A DNA stretch of 64,000 nucleotides, from the NCBI GenBank assembly GCA_023622765.1, contig JAMNYO010000070.1, positions 92,877 through 156,876 of the forward strand, written 5' to 3'. This stretch comes from Bacteroidota bacterium. GTDB lineage: Bacteria > Bacteroidota > Bacteroidia > Bacteroidales > Dysgonomonadaceae. The position numbers were made by a program, and so were the translations under genes. Each line of letters begins with the position of its first letter. Position 1 is the first letter of the stretch. Of the stretch, positions 35,532-44,085 are shown one piece after another. Below the pieces are notes generated by a model, which made no database searches, had not been told where the DNA came from, and worked only from the letters and a program-made list of their open reading frames with translations.

Positions 35532-37385
35532 ATGAGAAACAGACGGAATATAGGGGTGTCTCTTTTATGGCTGTTCGCCTGGCTCGTGAGCGGCTTCACG
35601 GCCGCGACGGCGCAGGTCACCTTTAAGGCGACCGCCCCTGCCACGGTGGTGCAGGGGGAGCAGTTCAGGTTAAGCTTCGTGCTGATGAACGAAGAGGGGA
35701 AGGACCTGCGGTTGCCCGATATGCCCGATTTCGAGGTGCTGTTTGGCCCCAGTACCTCCACCAGCTTCAGCCAGCGTACCGTCAACGGTAAGACCACCTC
35801 TGAGCGGTCGGTCAGCTACACTTATATCTTGATGGCCAATGAAACCGGCACGTTTACCATACCGTCAGCCACGATTCAGGTGGGGGGTAGTGAGTACAAG
35901 TCCAACTCGCTCACGGTGGAGGTTCTTCCTCCGGATGAGGCTTCTGCAAGGAGGTCTTCACCGGGGACGACAGAAGGGCAACGGAGAGAAGAGCGCTCCT
36001 CCGCGGCTTCGCCCACGGTATCCGCTAAGGACGCGTTTATTCGGGCTATCGTATCGAAGGGCAGCCCCTACGAGCAGGAGGGGTTTACCGTTACTTTCCG
36101 TCTTTATACCACACTCAATATCGTTAACTTCGGCAAAATACGTTTCCCCGAGTTCGAGGGGTTCATGGTAGAGGAGATCGAGTTGCCCATGAACCAGCAA
36201 CTACAGATGGAGCGTTACGAAGGGAGGAATTATTACACCGCTGATCTGCGAAAGACGTTGCTCTTCCCGCAACGGTCGGGGCAAATCACCATCCCGAGCG
36301 GTTCCATCGAGATGGTCTTTTCCGTTCCATCGGGAAGGAGGGTGTCCACCTTCTTTGGGTCGCAGGAGGTGATGGTCGACGTGAAGAAGAATATGGTGAC
36401 CAACCCGGTGGCGATCAACGTGAAGGCGCTGCCCGCCAACCGGCCTGCGAGTTATGCCAACGCGGTGGGGACGTTCACGATGAAGCCCACCATCAGCGCC
36501 ACCCGTACCCGGGCGAACGAGGCGGTCACGCTCCGGTTGGAGCTGTCGGGAACGGGTAATCTGAAGCTGATTCGAGATCCGGAGGTTCAATTCCCGGATA
36601 ACTTCGAAACGTATGATCCCACTGTCAACAACTCGTTCAACGTGACGGCCAATGGGCTCAACGGGATACGAACCATCGAGTATATGGCTATCCCCCGATA
36701 CGAGGGACAGTACACCATCCCCCCCGTCGAGTTTACCTACTACGACCTGAACAGCCGTTCTTACAAGACGCTTACCTCCCCGGAATACCGGTTGGAGATA
36801 GAGAAGGGCGACCCGTCGGTTGCCCCCGCGGGTGCGTACGTGAGCCGGCAAGACGTGAAGGTGGAACAGGATATTCGCTTCCTGAAAACGGGGGAACCCT
36901 CCTACACCTCAAGCACCAGCTTTTTCGCCGGGTCGCTCGGTTACTGGCTATGGTACTTGATTCCCCTGTTGCTGCTGCTGGTCGCTTACCTTATTAACCG
37001 GAAACAGGCCATCGAGAACGCGAACGTGGCACTGGTACGGACTAGGAAAGCCAATAAGGTGGCTATCAAGCGGTTGAAGGTGGCCGAGAAGTACTTGAAG
37101 GAGGAGGATAAGGAGCGCTTTTACGAAGAGGTACTTCGCGCCGTGTGGGGCTACTTCAGCGATAAACTGTCGATACCGGTAGCCCGGTTGAGCAAGAACA
37201 ATATCGAGGCTGAACTCTCGGAACTTGGGGTGGTAGACGAGTTGGTGGATACGTTTATGCAGATACTCGATACCTGCGAGTTTGCACGCTACGCCCCCGG
37301 TGAGAGCCACGCGGAGATGGACCGGGTCTATCGTGATACCCTGGGTGCAATTGGTGAAATGGAAAACAGGTTAAAGAAAAAATGA
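35532..37385 (+). CDS. batD: BatD, aerotolerance protein
   Basis: Large exported protein, 617 aa from the ATG at 35532 (a GTG at 35520 is an alternative). A signal peptide ends FTAATAQ. It is followed by tandem immunoglobulin-like beta domains with the repeated ...ETGTFTIPSATIQVGG and GQYTIPPVEFTYYD strands, then one transmembrane helix (GYWLWYLIPLLLLLVAYLI, about residue 480) and a cytoplasmic helical domain. This is the canonical BatD layout and places most of the protein in the periplasm. The stop codon overlaps the batE start as ATGA. Confidence 0.93.
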   Translation: MRNRRNIGVSLLWLFAWLVSGFTAATAQVTFKATAPATVVQGEQFRLSFVLMNEEGKDLRLPDMPDFEVLFGPSTSTSFSQRTVNGKTTSERSVSYTYILMANETGTFTIPSATIQVGGSEYKSNSLTVEVLPPDEASARRSSPGTTEGQRREERSSAASPTVSAKDAFIRAIVSKGSPYEQEGFTVTFRLYTTLNIVNFGKIRFPEFEGFMVEEIELPMNQQLQMERYEGRNYYTADLRKTLLFPQRSGQITIPSGSIEMVFSVPSGRRVSTFFGSQEVMVDVKKNMVTNPVAINVKALPANRPASYANAVGTFTMKPTISATRTRANEAVTLRLELSGTGNLKLIRDPEVQFPDNFETYDPTVNNSFNVTANGLNGIRTIEYMAIPRYEGQYTIPPVEFTYYDLNSRSYKTLTSPEYRLEIEKGDPSVAPAGAYVSRQDVKVEQDIRFLKTGEPSYTSSTSFFAGSLGYWLWYLIPLLLLLVAYLINRKQAIENANVALVRTRKANKVAIKRLKVAEKYLKEEDKERFYEEVLRAVWGYFSDKLSIPVARLSKNNIEAELSELGVVDELVDTFMQILDTCEFARYAPGESHAEMDRVYRDTLGAIGEMENRLKKK

Positions 37386-38326
37386 GGCGATTTATGAAGG
37401 CAAGAATAATTGTTCTCGTTCTCTTAGCGCTAATGGTGATTGGTTACGCGATGGCTTTCGCAAGCCCGGAAACGACTGTCGCTTACCTCTCCACTTCGGC
37501 CTTGAACACCGATGCTACGGCTGTTCATTCCGGGGGTTCGGAAGCAATGGCCGTGAACCCCGAGGGCTCGGTTGCCCGTTCCGACTCAGTTGCCGCGGAT
37601 AGCGAGTCGGCACAGGACGGAATTGTGATAACCCCCGAGGCAGCCATCGAGGCGTATCGAAACCAAGATTACAAGCGGAGCATCGAGCTGTACGAAGCGT
37701 TGGTGGCCTCCGGGCTGGAGGAGAACCGTGAGTCGGCTCAACTCTATTACAACCTGGGGAACGCCTACTTCCGTGACCATCAACTGGGGAAGGCTATCCT
37801 GAACTACGAGAGGGCACATCTGCTAGCCCCTGGTGATAGCGATATCCGCCATAACCTGCGCTACGCGAACAACTACACCGAAGACCGGATTACTCCCGCA
37901 AGCAATCTGTTCCTCACGAACTGGTTTAACGGGGTACGCGACCTCTATAGTTCCAACACGTGGGCAAGGCTCGCGGTGATCTTCTTCGTGCTCTTTATCG
38001 CCTGTGTTGCCCTCTTCCTGTTCGTCCGGGTGATGGCTGTGCGAAAGGCCGCTTTCTATATCGGGCTGGCGTTGTTGCTCTTCGTGGGGATTGCCAACGC
38101 GTTTGCTTTCAGCCAAAAACGGGAAAGGGTGCGGCGTGAACAGGCCGTCGTGATGGTGGGTGCCGCTCGAGCCAACGCCTCCCCTGACGAAAACAGTAAC
38201 CTCCTTTTTGAATTGCATGAAGGGACGAAGGTGAAGATCAAGAGCAGCGATGGCAACTGGTACGAGATCGAGATTGCCAACGGTAGCGTGGGGTGGACGC
38301 TCAAGAAAAACGTTGAGGTCATATAA
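37382..38326 (+). CDS. batE: BatE, TPR and SH3-like membrane protein
   Basis: Last gene of the Bat operon, 314 aa. It has an N-terminal signal helix, a Ser/Ala-rich spacer (about 30-80), one to two TPRs (DYKRSIELYEALVASGLEEN, LYYNLGNAYFRDHQLGKAILNYERA), two transmembrane helices (about 192-212 and 218-236) and a C-terminal SH3-like domain ending GWTLKKNVEVI. The ATGA overlap with batD implies coupled translation. The 38-base gap to the PAP2 gene leaves open whether that gene belongs to the same transcript. Confidence 0.92.
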   Translation: MRRFMKARIIVLVLLALMVIGYAMAFASPETTVAYLSTSALNTDATAVHSGGSEAMAVNPEGSVARSDSVAADSESAQDGIVITPEAAIEAYRNQDYKRSIELYEALVASGLEENRESAQLYYNLGNAYFRDHQLGKAILNYERAHLLAPGDSDIRHNLRYANNYTEDRITPASNLFLTNWFNGVRDLYSSNTWARLAVIFFVLFIACVALFLFVRVMAVRKAAFYIGLALLLFVGIANAFAFSQKRERVRREQAVVMVGAARANASPDENSNLLFELHEGTKVKIKSSDGNWYEIEIANGSVGWTLKKNVEVI

Positions 38327-38364
38327 GTTGTCTGCATCGTGTTAACAGGTAAATCAGTGGGCTT

Positions 38365-39162
38365 ATGAAAGAGTGGGTGGAAAGTTTGCTCCCCCTGGAG
38401 CGAGACCTCTTTTTCGCTTTGAACGGGAGCGAATCGCTCTTCTTGGACAACGCGATGTGGACCATTAGCGGGCGGCTCATCTGGATACCGTTTTACCTTT
38501 TTATTTTGTTCCTTCTCTTCTACCGCATGCCAAAGAGAGAGGGATTCTTGGCGGCGTTGTTTCTTATCCTGGTGTTCGTGGCGTGTGACCAGGTCTCCTC
38601 TTCGCTTTTCAAACCCTTGTTTGAGCGGTTTCGTCCCACGCACCATCCCGACTTCAAGGATCTGGTGGACACCGTCAACGGTTACCGGGGTGGTCGGTTC
38701 GGCTTTATATCCGGGCACGCCACCAATAGTTTTGGTCTCGCGGTCTTTGTCCTGCTTCTCTTTAGGCAGCGGACGCTTACTTTAGCTGCGCTTTTTTGGG
38801 CTACTTTGAATAGCTATACCCGAATCTACCTGGGGGTGCATTTCATTTCGGATATTGTAGGGGGAATGATTGTGGGGACGCTGATCGCGCTGCTGCTTTA
38901 CGGCCTTTATACCTACACGAGAAGACGGTTGATAAGGCCTACGCGAGTAACCGCGTCGGCAGTCGTGCGAACAGACCGAGAACCAGGCGGCGAAGCGGCT
39001 GGCGCAAGGGCTCCGGCGACGGTCGACGCAGTAATTCCTGCACCCTCTGATAGCACGTACGCTTACAGTGGGAATCAAGGCAAGTTATTGGCCCTTTTCA
39101 TCACCGTGTACCTGGCTGTAGTCATCGTTTTTAGTCCCCTGCTTGCCGCGTTGCCACACTAA
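38365..39162 (+). CDS. PAP2-family membrane phosphatase
   Basis: Type 2 phosphatidic acid phosphatase fold, 265 aa, with six or so membrane helices. All three active-site motifs are present: KPLFERFRPTH, SGHATNSFG (usual form SGHA) and the SxxRxxLGVHxxSD motif as SYTRIYLGVHFISD. Likely substrates are undecaprenyl pyrophosphate or lipid A phosphate, not distinguishable here. A hydrophilic Arg/Ala-rich loop of about 65 residues (around 185-245) separates the last catalytic helix from a final C-terminal helix, an uncommon extension. It directly follows the Bat operon on the same strand. Confidence 0.9.
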   Translation: MKEWVESLLPLERDLFFALNGSESLFLDNAMWTISGRLIWIPFYLFILFLLFYRMPKREGFLAALFLILVFVACDQVSSSLFKPLFERFRPTHHPDFKDLVDTVNGYRGGRFGFISGHATNSFGLAVFVLLLFRQRTLTLAALFWATLNSYTRIYLGVHFISDIVGGMIVGTLIALLLYGLYTYTRRRLIRPTRVTASAVVRTDREPGGEAAGARAPATVDAVIPAPSDSTYAYSGNQGKLLALFITVYLAVVIVFSPLLAALPH

Positions 39163-39234
39163 TACACTGTCCCAATATTCATGTAGAACTGCAATACCCG
39201 ATGGTTATCATATCGTGAAGAATTTGGCGAATAA

Positions 39235-39266
39235 TTTGGTTTCTCCACTTTTTTATGATATGTTTA
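39235..39266 (+). promoter_or_regulatory. promoter of the small HTH gene
   Basis: TTTG at 39235-39238 and TATGTTTA at 39259-39266 (one mismatch from TAnnTTTG) are 20 bases apart, ending 50 bases before the start codon. Confidence 0.35.
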
Positions 39267-39316
39267 TGCCATAATTAAACTATCCAATGTATTATCAACG
39301 TAAAAAATAAAAAGCC

Positions 39317-39610
39317 ATGGCAAGGACGATTACGTTTAATGATTTAAGGGCGCTGAAAGATAAACTCCCTGATGGTAGTATCCAGCAAATAGCCGCGGAG
39401 TTAGGAATGAAGCCCGAGACCGTTAGGAACTATTTTGGTGGATACAACTACAAGAAGGGGGAGAGTGTTGGCATACACATGGAGCCGGGCCCCAATGGTG
39501 GTATTGTTGTTTTGGACGATACCACTATTTTTGATAAGGCTTTGAAGATTCTCGGGCTGACTGATTACCCGGAACCGATTCCCATTGAGGGGGAAGAGGA
39601 GGAGGTGTAA
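39317..39610 (+). CDS. small HTH DNA-binding protein
   Basis: A 97-aa protein of a type conserved in Bacteroidales. Residues 8-40 read as a helix-turn-helix (LRALKDKLPDGSIQQIAAEL then MKPETVRNYFGG). A glycine-rich beta-hairpin (GPNGGIVVLDD) and an acidic C-terminal tail (EGEEEEV) follow. It has its own promoter and is closed by a strong intrinsic terminator, so it is a monocistronic unit. The target is unknown; the size and single HTH suggest a nucleoid-associated or regulatory protein. Confidence 0.75.
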   Translation: MARTITFNDLRALKDKLPDGSIQQIAAELGMKPETVRNYFGGYNYKKGESVGIHMEPGPNGGIVVLDDTTIFDKALKILGLTDYPEPIPIEGEEEEV

Positions 39611-39620
39611 CAAAAAACCA

Positions 39621-39663
39621 AAACCCAATAGCCTACAGCGTAACGCGTGGCATTGGGTTTTTT
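39621..39663 (+). terminator. intrinsic terminator after the small HTH gene
   Basis: AAACCCAAT (39621-39629) pairs perfectly with ATTGGGTTT (39652-39660), and GCC/GGC (39631-39633, 39649-39651) extends the stem inward after a bulged A. Six consecutive T residues (39658-39663) end the element. Confidence 0.85.
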
Positions 39664-39863
39664 ATTTCTCTTGGTAACCTGCATCTGATAACCGAACTCC
39701 ACGGATGCCTAACCTGAAAAGCAGATAAAGAAAAATGATGATTTGTTCTCCGTGAACTCCTTTACCGCATGTGAGTAGGGTTTCGACTCGCGCATGATTT
39801 GGAACGCGACGTGAAGTTAATACACCCGTTTTTCACCTCACTCTATCCGGCATCTACCCCCTT

Positions 39864-40013
39864 TGGCGATTCGTTCAGGAGAGCGCGATCGATATGATCT
39901 CCCTCTCGAGCTTACGGTGGAATATATTAGCGAGGATATTTAACCCGGGCATCGCACGGCGCATGCTGTTCCATTCAGATACGCCGCTATTGGTTATCAA
40001 GGGGATGACCTAG
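39864..40013 (+). pseudogene. C-terminal remnant of a universal stress protein (UspA-like) gene
   Basis: A 49-codon open stretch ending in TAG reads WRFVQESAID...RIFNPGIARRMLFHSDTPLLVIKGMT. The ending resembles the C-terminus of Bacteroidetes universal stress proteins (NP.IARRMLFHxDxPLLVI). No start codon or N-terminal MKKILxPTDFS domain is found in the preceding 200 bases, which contain stops in all frames, so the gene is truncated or frameshifted. The tail overlaps the end of the convergent ompH gene by 4 bases. The rest of the 39664-39863 gap shows no recognisable element. Confidence 0.5.
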
Positions 40014-40504
40014 ATCCCTAGCTTCGTTTTTACCAGTTGGGTGATGTTTTCGGCGGCAGGGTCCACGTACACTACGGCTGCCGCATCGAAAATATAGGTG
40101 AATTTGTGCTCGGCGCCAATCGCCTGGATGGCGTCATGAATCTTTTTGTTCACCGGCTCAAGCAACTCCTGCTGCAGCTTGGTAAGTTCCTGCTGGCTAT
40201 TTTGTTGGTACACCTGGAACCGCTCTTGAAGTTGCGTCAGCTGTTTCACCTGATCTTGTTTTAGTGCATCGGAGGTAGCCGGGTTATTTTCAAACTCTTC
40301 TAGTTTCTTATTGTACTCGTCAATCAGCGCTTGCCCGTTTTTATTGATCTCTTCCTGCTTGTTGCTGAGTTTCGTTTCAATCTCCGACAACTCGGGCATG
40401 GCGGTGAAGACCTCCTGCGGGTTGATGTACCCAATTTTAAGATTTTGTGCCATAACAGCCATGGGTGCTAACATGATGCACGCGATGAGTAATTTCTTTA
40501 ACAT
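40010..40504 (-). CDS. OmpH/Skp-family periplasmic chaperone
   Basis: Skp-like chaperone of 164 aa for outer-membrane proteins. A signal peptide (MLKKLLIACIMLAPMAVMAQ) is followed by the short beta segment LKIGYINPQEVFTAMPE and a long coiled-coil (about 38-125, rich in Glu, Gln and Lys), then the closing VVYVDPAAENITQLVKTKLGI. It is the second of two ompH paralogues. A TATCTTTG box 51 bases upstream gives it a private promoter besides read-through from the first copy. Confidence 0.93.
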   Translation of the reverse strand: MLKKLLIACIMLAPMAVMAQNLKIGYINPQEVFTAMPELSEIETKLSNKQEEINKNGQALIDEYNKKLEEFENNPATSDALKQDQVKQLTQLQERFQVYQQNSQQELTKLQQELLEPVNKKIHDAIQAIGAEHKFTYIFDAAAVVYVDPAAENITQLVKTKLGI

Positions 40505-40554
40505 AATAACAGTTTCTATTTTTTTAGTTTAAATTAGACGTTTCAAAAAGCGTA

Positions 40555-40562
40555 CAAAGATA
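40555..40562 (-). promoter_or_regulatory. -7 promoter element for the second ompH gene
   Basis: Minus-strand TATCTTTG, a perfect TAnnTTTG, in the 70-base gap between the two ompH genes. Confidence 0.45.
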
Positions 40563-40574
40563 CGCGATTTATTT

Positions 40575-41087
40575 TTAATAGCCTAACTTGGTGAGTACTT
40601 GATCGCTGATGTCGATAGTAGGGGAGGCGAAGATAATGGAGTTGGCAGAAGCCCTATCTACCACGACCGAGTAGCCTGAAGCAGTGGCAATCTCTTTTAC
40701 CGCCTCGTAAATGGCGTCTTGAATGGGCTTGATCAGCTTCTCTTGCTGATTGAAAAGCTCACCTTGCGTACCAAAGTAGTGGTTGCGCAACTCCTGTATC
40801 TGGTTCTCTTTGGTGACGATATCGTTTTCGCGCTTCGTCTTCTCCTCACCGGCCAAGAAAGAGAGGTCGGCCTGATACTGCTTATACATCGCGTCTACCA
40901 CGCTTACCTCCGCGTCGATCTCCTCTTGCCACATCTTTGAAAGCGATTCAAGCTGCTTGTTCGCGTTTTCAAAAGCGGGAATGCGATTAAGGATGTACTC
41001 CATATCAATTAGGGCGTACTGCTGGGCGTTCACGCTGGCTATGGCGAGCGTTACGAATAAACTTATTAATCCTATTGCTTTTTTCAT
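40575..41087 (-). CDS. OmpH/Skp-family periplasmic chaperone
   Basis: First of two ompH paralogues, 170 aa. The signal peptide (ending IASVNAQ) is followed by QYALIDMEYILNRIPAFENA, a coiled-coil of about 80 residues, and the C-terminal SYSVVVDRASANSIIFASPTIDISDQVLTKLGY. It acts with BamA on newly exported beta-barrel proteins. It lies downstream of bamA on the same strand, but 223 bases away with its own -7 box, so it is probably transcribed separately as well. Confidence 0.93.
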   Translation of the reverse strand: MKKAIGLISLFVTLAIASVNAQQYALIDMEYILNRIPAFENANKQLESLSKMWQEEIDAEVSVVDAMYKQYQADLSFLAGEEKTKRENDIVTKENQIQELRNHYFGTQGELFNQQEKLIKPIQDAIYEAVKEIATASGYSVVVDRASANSIIFASPTIDISDQVLTKLGY

Positions 41088-41183
41088 ACGATTAAAACTT
41101 TTATTTTCAATAAAGTTAGACTATTGCTACGTTCGGCATATCAAAAACAAGTTTTTTCTCTGTGCTCTCTTATCGCAATAGTT

Positions 41184-41191
41184 CAAAGGTA
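41184..41191 (-). promoter_or_regulatory. -7 promoter element for the first ompH gene
   Basis: Minus-strand TACCTTTG matches TAnnTTTG and leaves a leader of about 90 bases before the ompH start at 41087. Confidence 0.45.
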
Positions 41192-41310
41192 TCATAATTA
41201 TATGGAACCACTGACTCGACTCACTCAACCGGTTCCGTGCTTCCTTAAATACAGACGGCGGTTGGCCGGTTTCGTTTACATTCCAAAGGGTAAACTATGT
41301 TAAACAATCG

Positions 41311-44037
41311 TTAGAACTCTTGCCCGATGATAAAGTGGAACTGGCTACCCCCACGCTCCCTGTTCCCCCTACCATAAACCGTATCGAACCCGTACGCCCA
41401 GTCGATCCCCATCAGGCCAATCATCGGCAGGTAGATACGGGCACCCACACCGGCCGACCGTTTCAAGTCGAACGGGTTGATGTCTCTGGTGTTCCACCAC
41501 GCGTTACCCGCCTCCAGGAATGCGACCGCGTAGATGGTGGAGTTGGGTTCTAGGATCAAGGGGTACCTCACCTCCAGGCCTAGCCGGGTGTAAGCACGTG
41601 CTTGCGTCGCGATCCCGTTATTTTCGTACCCCCTTAGCGCGATGTTTTCCGTCGCGAAGGAGCTGGTGTAGCCGGTCATCCCATCACCTCCCACGTCGAA
41701 CGTTTCGAACGGGGTGAGTTTGTACTTGTTGTAATGCCCCAGTATCCCGAATTCAACCCGGGTGGCCATCACGGGGGTGCGGGTGCGGGTAGCCGTAACT
41801 GGTGCCAGAGGGGTATAGGTACGTGCTTTGAACTTCCACTTGTGGTATTCGTTCCACCTGTATTTGGCGGGATCGGTGTCCATCATGGCCTTGTAGTCTC
41901 TTCCGTCCCATAGCGAAAATGGGGGCGTGGCATCCACGCTCAACGTGAATTCAGAGCCCCTTCTCGTGTAGATTGGGGCATCCGTGGAGATACGTGAAAG
42001 GACGATGCCTAAGGTGATGCTGTTACTTGTTCCCGTGCTAAAGGGGAATTGGTTGTAGGTCCAATTTTTTAGACCATAGCGCTGGTAGCCGATCGATGCC
42101 ATGAGCTGGAAGTAATCGTCCGGCCATTCGAGCCGTTTGCCATATCCTAATGAGAGACCGAAGATGTTGAACACCTGGTTTGGGTCATACGCGTACTCGG
42201 CCATATTCTGGTATCCGTAGCCACCGTACCCGTACCCGTAACCATATCCACCATACCCACCGTAGCCGTACCCGGGGTATCCGTAGCCATACCCGTAGCC
42301 GGGATACCCGTACCCGTAGCCGTACATGTAGGGATCATAATAGCTGTTTTGTGAGTAGTACCTGGTGTTAAGCCCCGTGTACCGCGAGTAGTAGGCGCTT
42401 AGCGAGAAGTGGTTAGGCCGTTTGCCCCCAAACCAGGGCTCCACGAACTGGAACTGGTAGGATTGGTAGTACTGCCCGTTGGTTTGCGCGCTTATCACCA
42501 AGGTTTGCCCGTCACCTTGTGGGATGATACCCCGGTGCATCGACGGGTTAAACAGGTTCTTGAGTGAGAAGTTGTTCAGCTTGAGGCTCATCTTCCCTAC
42601 CAGCCCGGTGACCCCCCAGCCGGCTGAAAACTCGATCTGGTCGTTTCCCTTCGAGGTGAGGGGATAGGTGATGTTTACCGTTCCATCCTCCTGGTTTGGG
42701 TTGATGCCCGAACCGATATCCGCGAAGAGCGCCTCGGCGTCGAAGTGACCGGTTTGTGCGATCTCACGCACGGAACGAAGGAGGTCGTCCTTGCTAAAGA
42801 CCGCCCCCGGCTTGGTCCGTATCTCCCGGCGGATGATATCCTCGTAGAGCCGATCGTTTCCCTGGATGATGACCCGCTTAATGGTTGCCTTGGGTCCTTC
42901 CACTACACGGAGTTCCAGGTCCACGGAGTCGTTCTCGATGTTAATCTCTATCGGGTCGATCCGCGAGAAGAGGTAGCCGTTGTTTTGGTATAGGTTGACT
43001 GCCGCGTCCTCATCATCTGACAGCCTCTCTTGCAGCTTCTTCTGGTTATAGACGTCACCCGCCTCCATGTTGAGCAGTTGGGCGAGCTGCGACGAGGGGT
43101 ACTGGGTATTGCCTACCCAGTTGATGGAGCGGATGTGGTAGAGCGCTCCCTCTTCGATATCTATTTCGATGTTTACCGTCTTCTCATCGTGTTTGTAGAC
43201 CGTATCCCGCACGATCTCCGCGTCGCGGTACCCCTTTTCGTGGTACTTGGTGATAATGCTCTTTTTGTCTTCGGTGTAGAGGTCTTCCACGAACTTCTTG
43301 GCCCGGAAAAGGTTAACCAACCGGCCTTTCTCGTTGGTTTTCTTCATAGCCCACTTCACCTTGAAGTCCGAGAGTGCTTCGTTGCCCGATAGCTTAATGC
43401 TGTTTACCTTCTGCTTCTCTTTCTTGTCCACCGCGATTTCTAAGATGACCTGGTTTGAGCCGCTAGCATCAGGGTGCTGCAATACCCTCACTTCTGCTTC
43501 TCCGAAGCCCTTTTCATCGAAGTAATTCTTGATGTAATTCTCTGCCCGGTCTATCTGAGGTGGGGTAATCTGGTTTCCCTTCACGAAACCGATCCTCTCC
43601 TCGATGTCGTCCTGTTCCCCCTTCTTCATACCGGTGTAGCGGATGTCGCTTACCCGGGGCCGGTCGGTCAACCGTATCTCCAACCAAACGCTATCCCCTT
43701 CGATCTTGGTTTGCAGTATCTTCACGTCAGAAAAGAGACCTTGACGCCAGAACCGTTTAATGGCGTTCGAGATATCATCCCCCGGTATTTGTATCTGCTC
43801 ACCCTTAGAAAGCCCGGAAAAACCGACGAGAACGAATTTTTGATCCTCGTACATGGTTCCCTCCACACCCGTTACCTCTATGTCGGCAATGTAATATTGC
43901 TTTGGGGGTGCCGTGTAATTCACGATCAACTCCTCGGGGATGGAAAGGGGGATGGTGTCGCTGTTTTGCGCCAGGGACACTGCGCCGGGTAACATGGCGA
44001 AAAAAAGTAGAAGCAAATGGAATATCCTCTTCAACAT
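41311..44037 (-). CDS. bamA: BamA outer-membrane protein assembly factor
   Basis: Omp85 protein of 908 aa that inserts beta-barrels into the outer membrane. A signal peptide ends near SLAQN. POTRA repeats cover about residues 45-450 (for example YKHDEKTVNIEIDIEEGALYHIRSINWVGN and VVEGPKATIKRVIIQGNDRLYEDIIRREI), and the C-terminal barrel ends in a phenylalanine (HFIIGQEF), the usual terminal signal. An unusual Tyr-Gly repeat insertion occupies about residues 570-609. The gene lies between uppS and the ompH pair, the standard Bacteroidales order. Confidence 0.97.
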   Translation of the reverse strand: MLKRIFHLLLLFFAMLPGAVSLAQNSDTIPLSIPEELIVNYTAPPKQYYIADIEVTGVEGTMYEDQKFVLVGFSGLSKGEQIQIPGDDISNAIKRFWRQGLFSDVKILQTKIEGDSVWLEIRLTDRPRVSDIRYTGMKKGEQDDIEERIGFVKGNQITPPQIDRAENYIKNYFDEKGFGEAEVRVLQHPDASGSNQVILEIAVDKKEKQKVNSIKLSGNEALSDFKVKWAMKKTNEKGRLVNLFRAKKFVEDLYTEDKKSIITKYHEKGYRDAEIVRDTVYKHDEKTVNIEIDIEEGALYHIRSINWVGNTQYPSSQLAQLLNMEAGDVYNQKKLQERLSDDEDAAVNLYQNNGYLFSRIDPIEINIENDSVDLELRVVEGPKATIKRVIIQGNDRLYEDIIRREIRTKPGAVFSKDDLLRSVREIAQTGHFDAEALFADIGSGINPNQEDGTVNITYPLTSKGNDQIEFSAGWGVTGLVGKMSLKLNNFSLKNLFNPSMHRGIIPQGDGQTLVISAQTNGQYYQSYQFQFVEPWFGGKRPNHFSLSAYYSRYTGLNTRYYSQNSYYDPYMYGYGYGYPGYGYGYGYPGYGYGGYGGYGYGYGYGGYGYQNMAEYAYDPNQVFNIFGLSLGYGKRLEWPDDYFQLMASIGYQRYGLKNWTYNQFPFSTGTSNSITLGIVLSRISTDAPIYTRRGSEFTLSVDATPPFSLWDGRDYKAMMDTDPAKYRWNEYHKWKFKARTYTPLAPVTATRTRTPVMATRVEFGILGHYNKYKLTPFETFDVGGDGMTGYTSSFATENIALRGYENNGIATQARAYTRLGLEVRYPLILEPNSTIYAVAFLEAGNAWWNTRDINPFDLKRSAGVGARIYLPMIGLMGIDWAYGFDTVYGRGNRERGGSQFHFIIGQEF
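42211..42330 (-). repeat. Tyr-Gly-rich coding repeat inside bamA
   Basis: About 40 residues of alternating Tyr and Gly, with occasional Pro (units such as GYGYPGYGYGYG and GYGGYGG), encoded by imperfect TAC-GGG-TAC/TAT-GGC repeats. It lies in the first third of the barrel between predicted strands, so most likely in an extracellular loop. Confidence 0.8.
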
Positions 44038-44085
44038 GGTGTCTGTTTCTTTTCCCTAACTGTTTCTTTAATTCTACGTGGTTGC

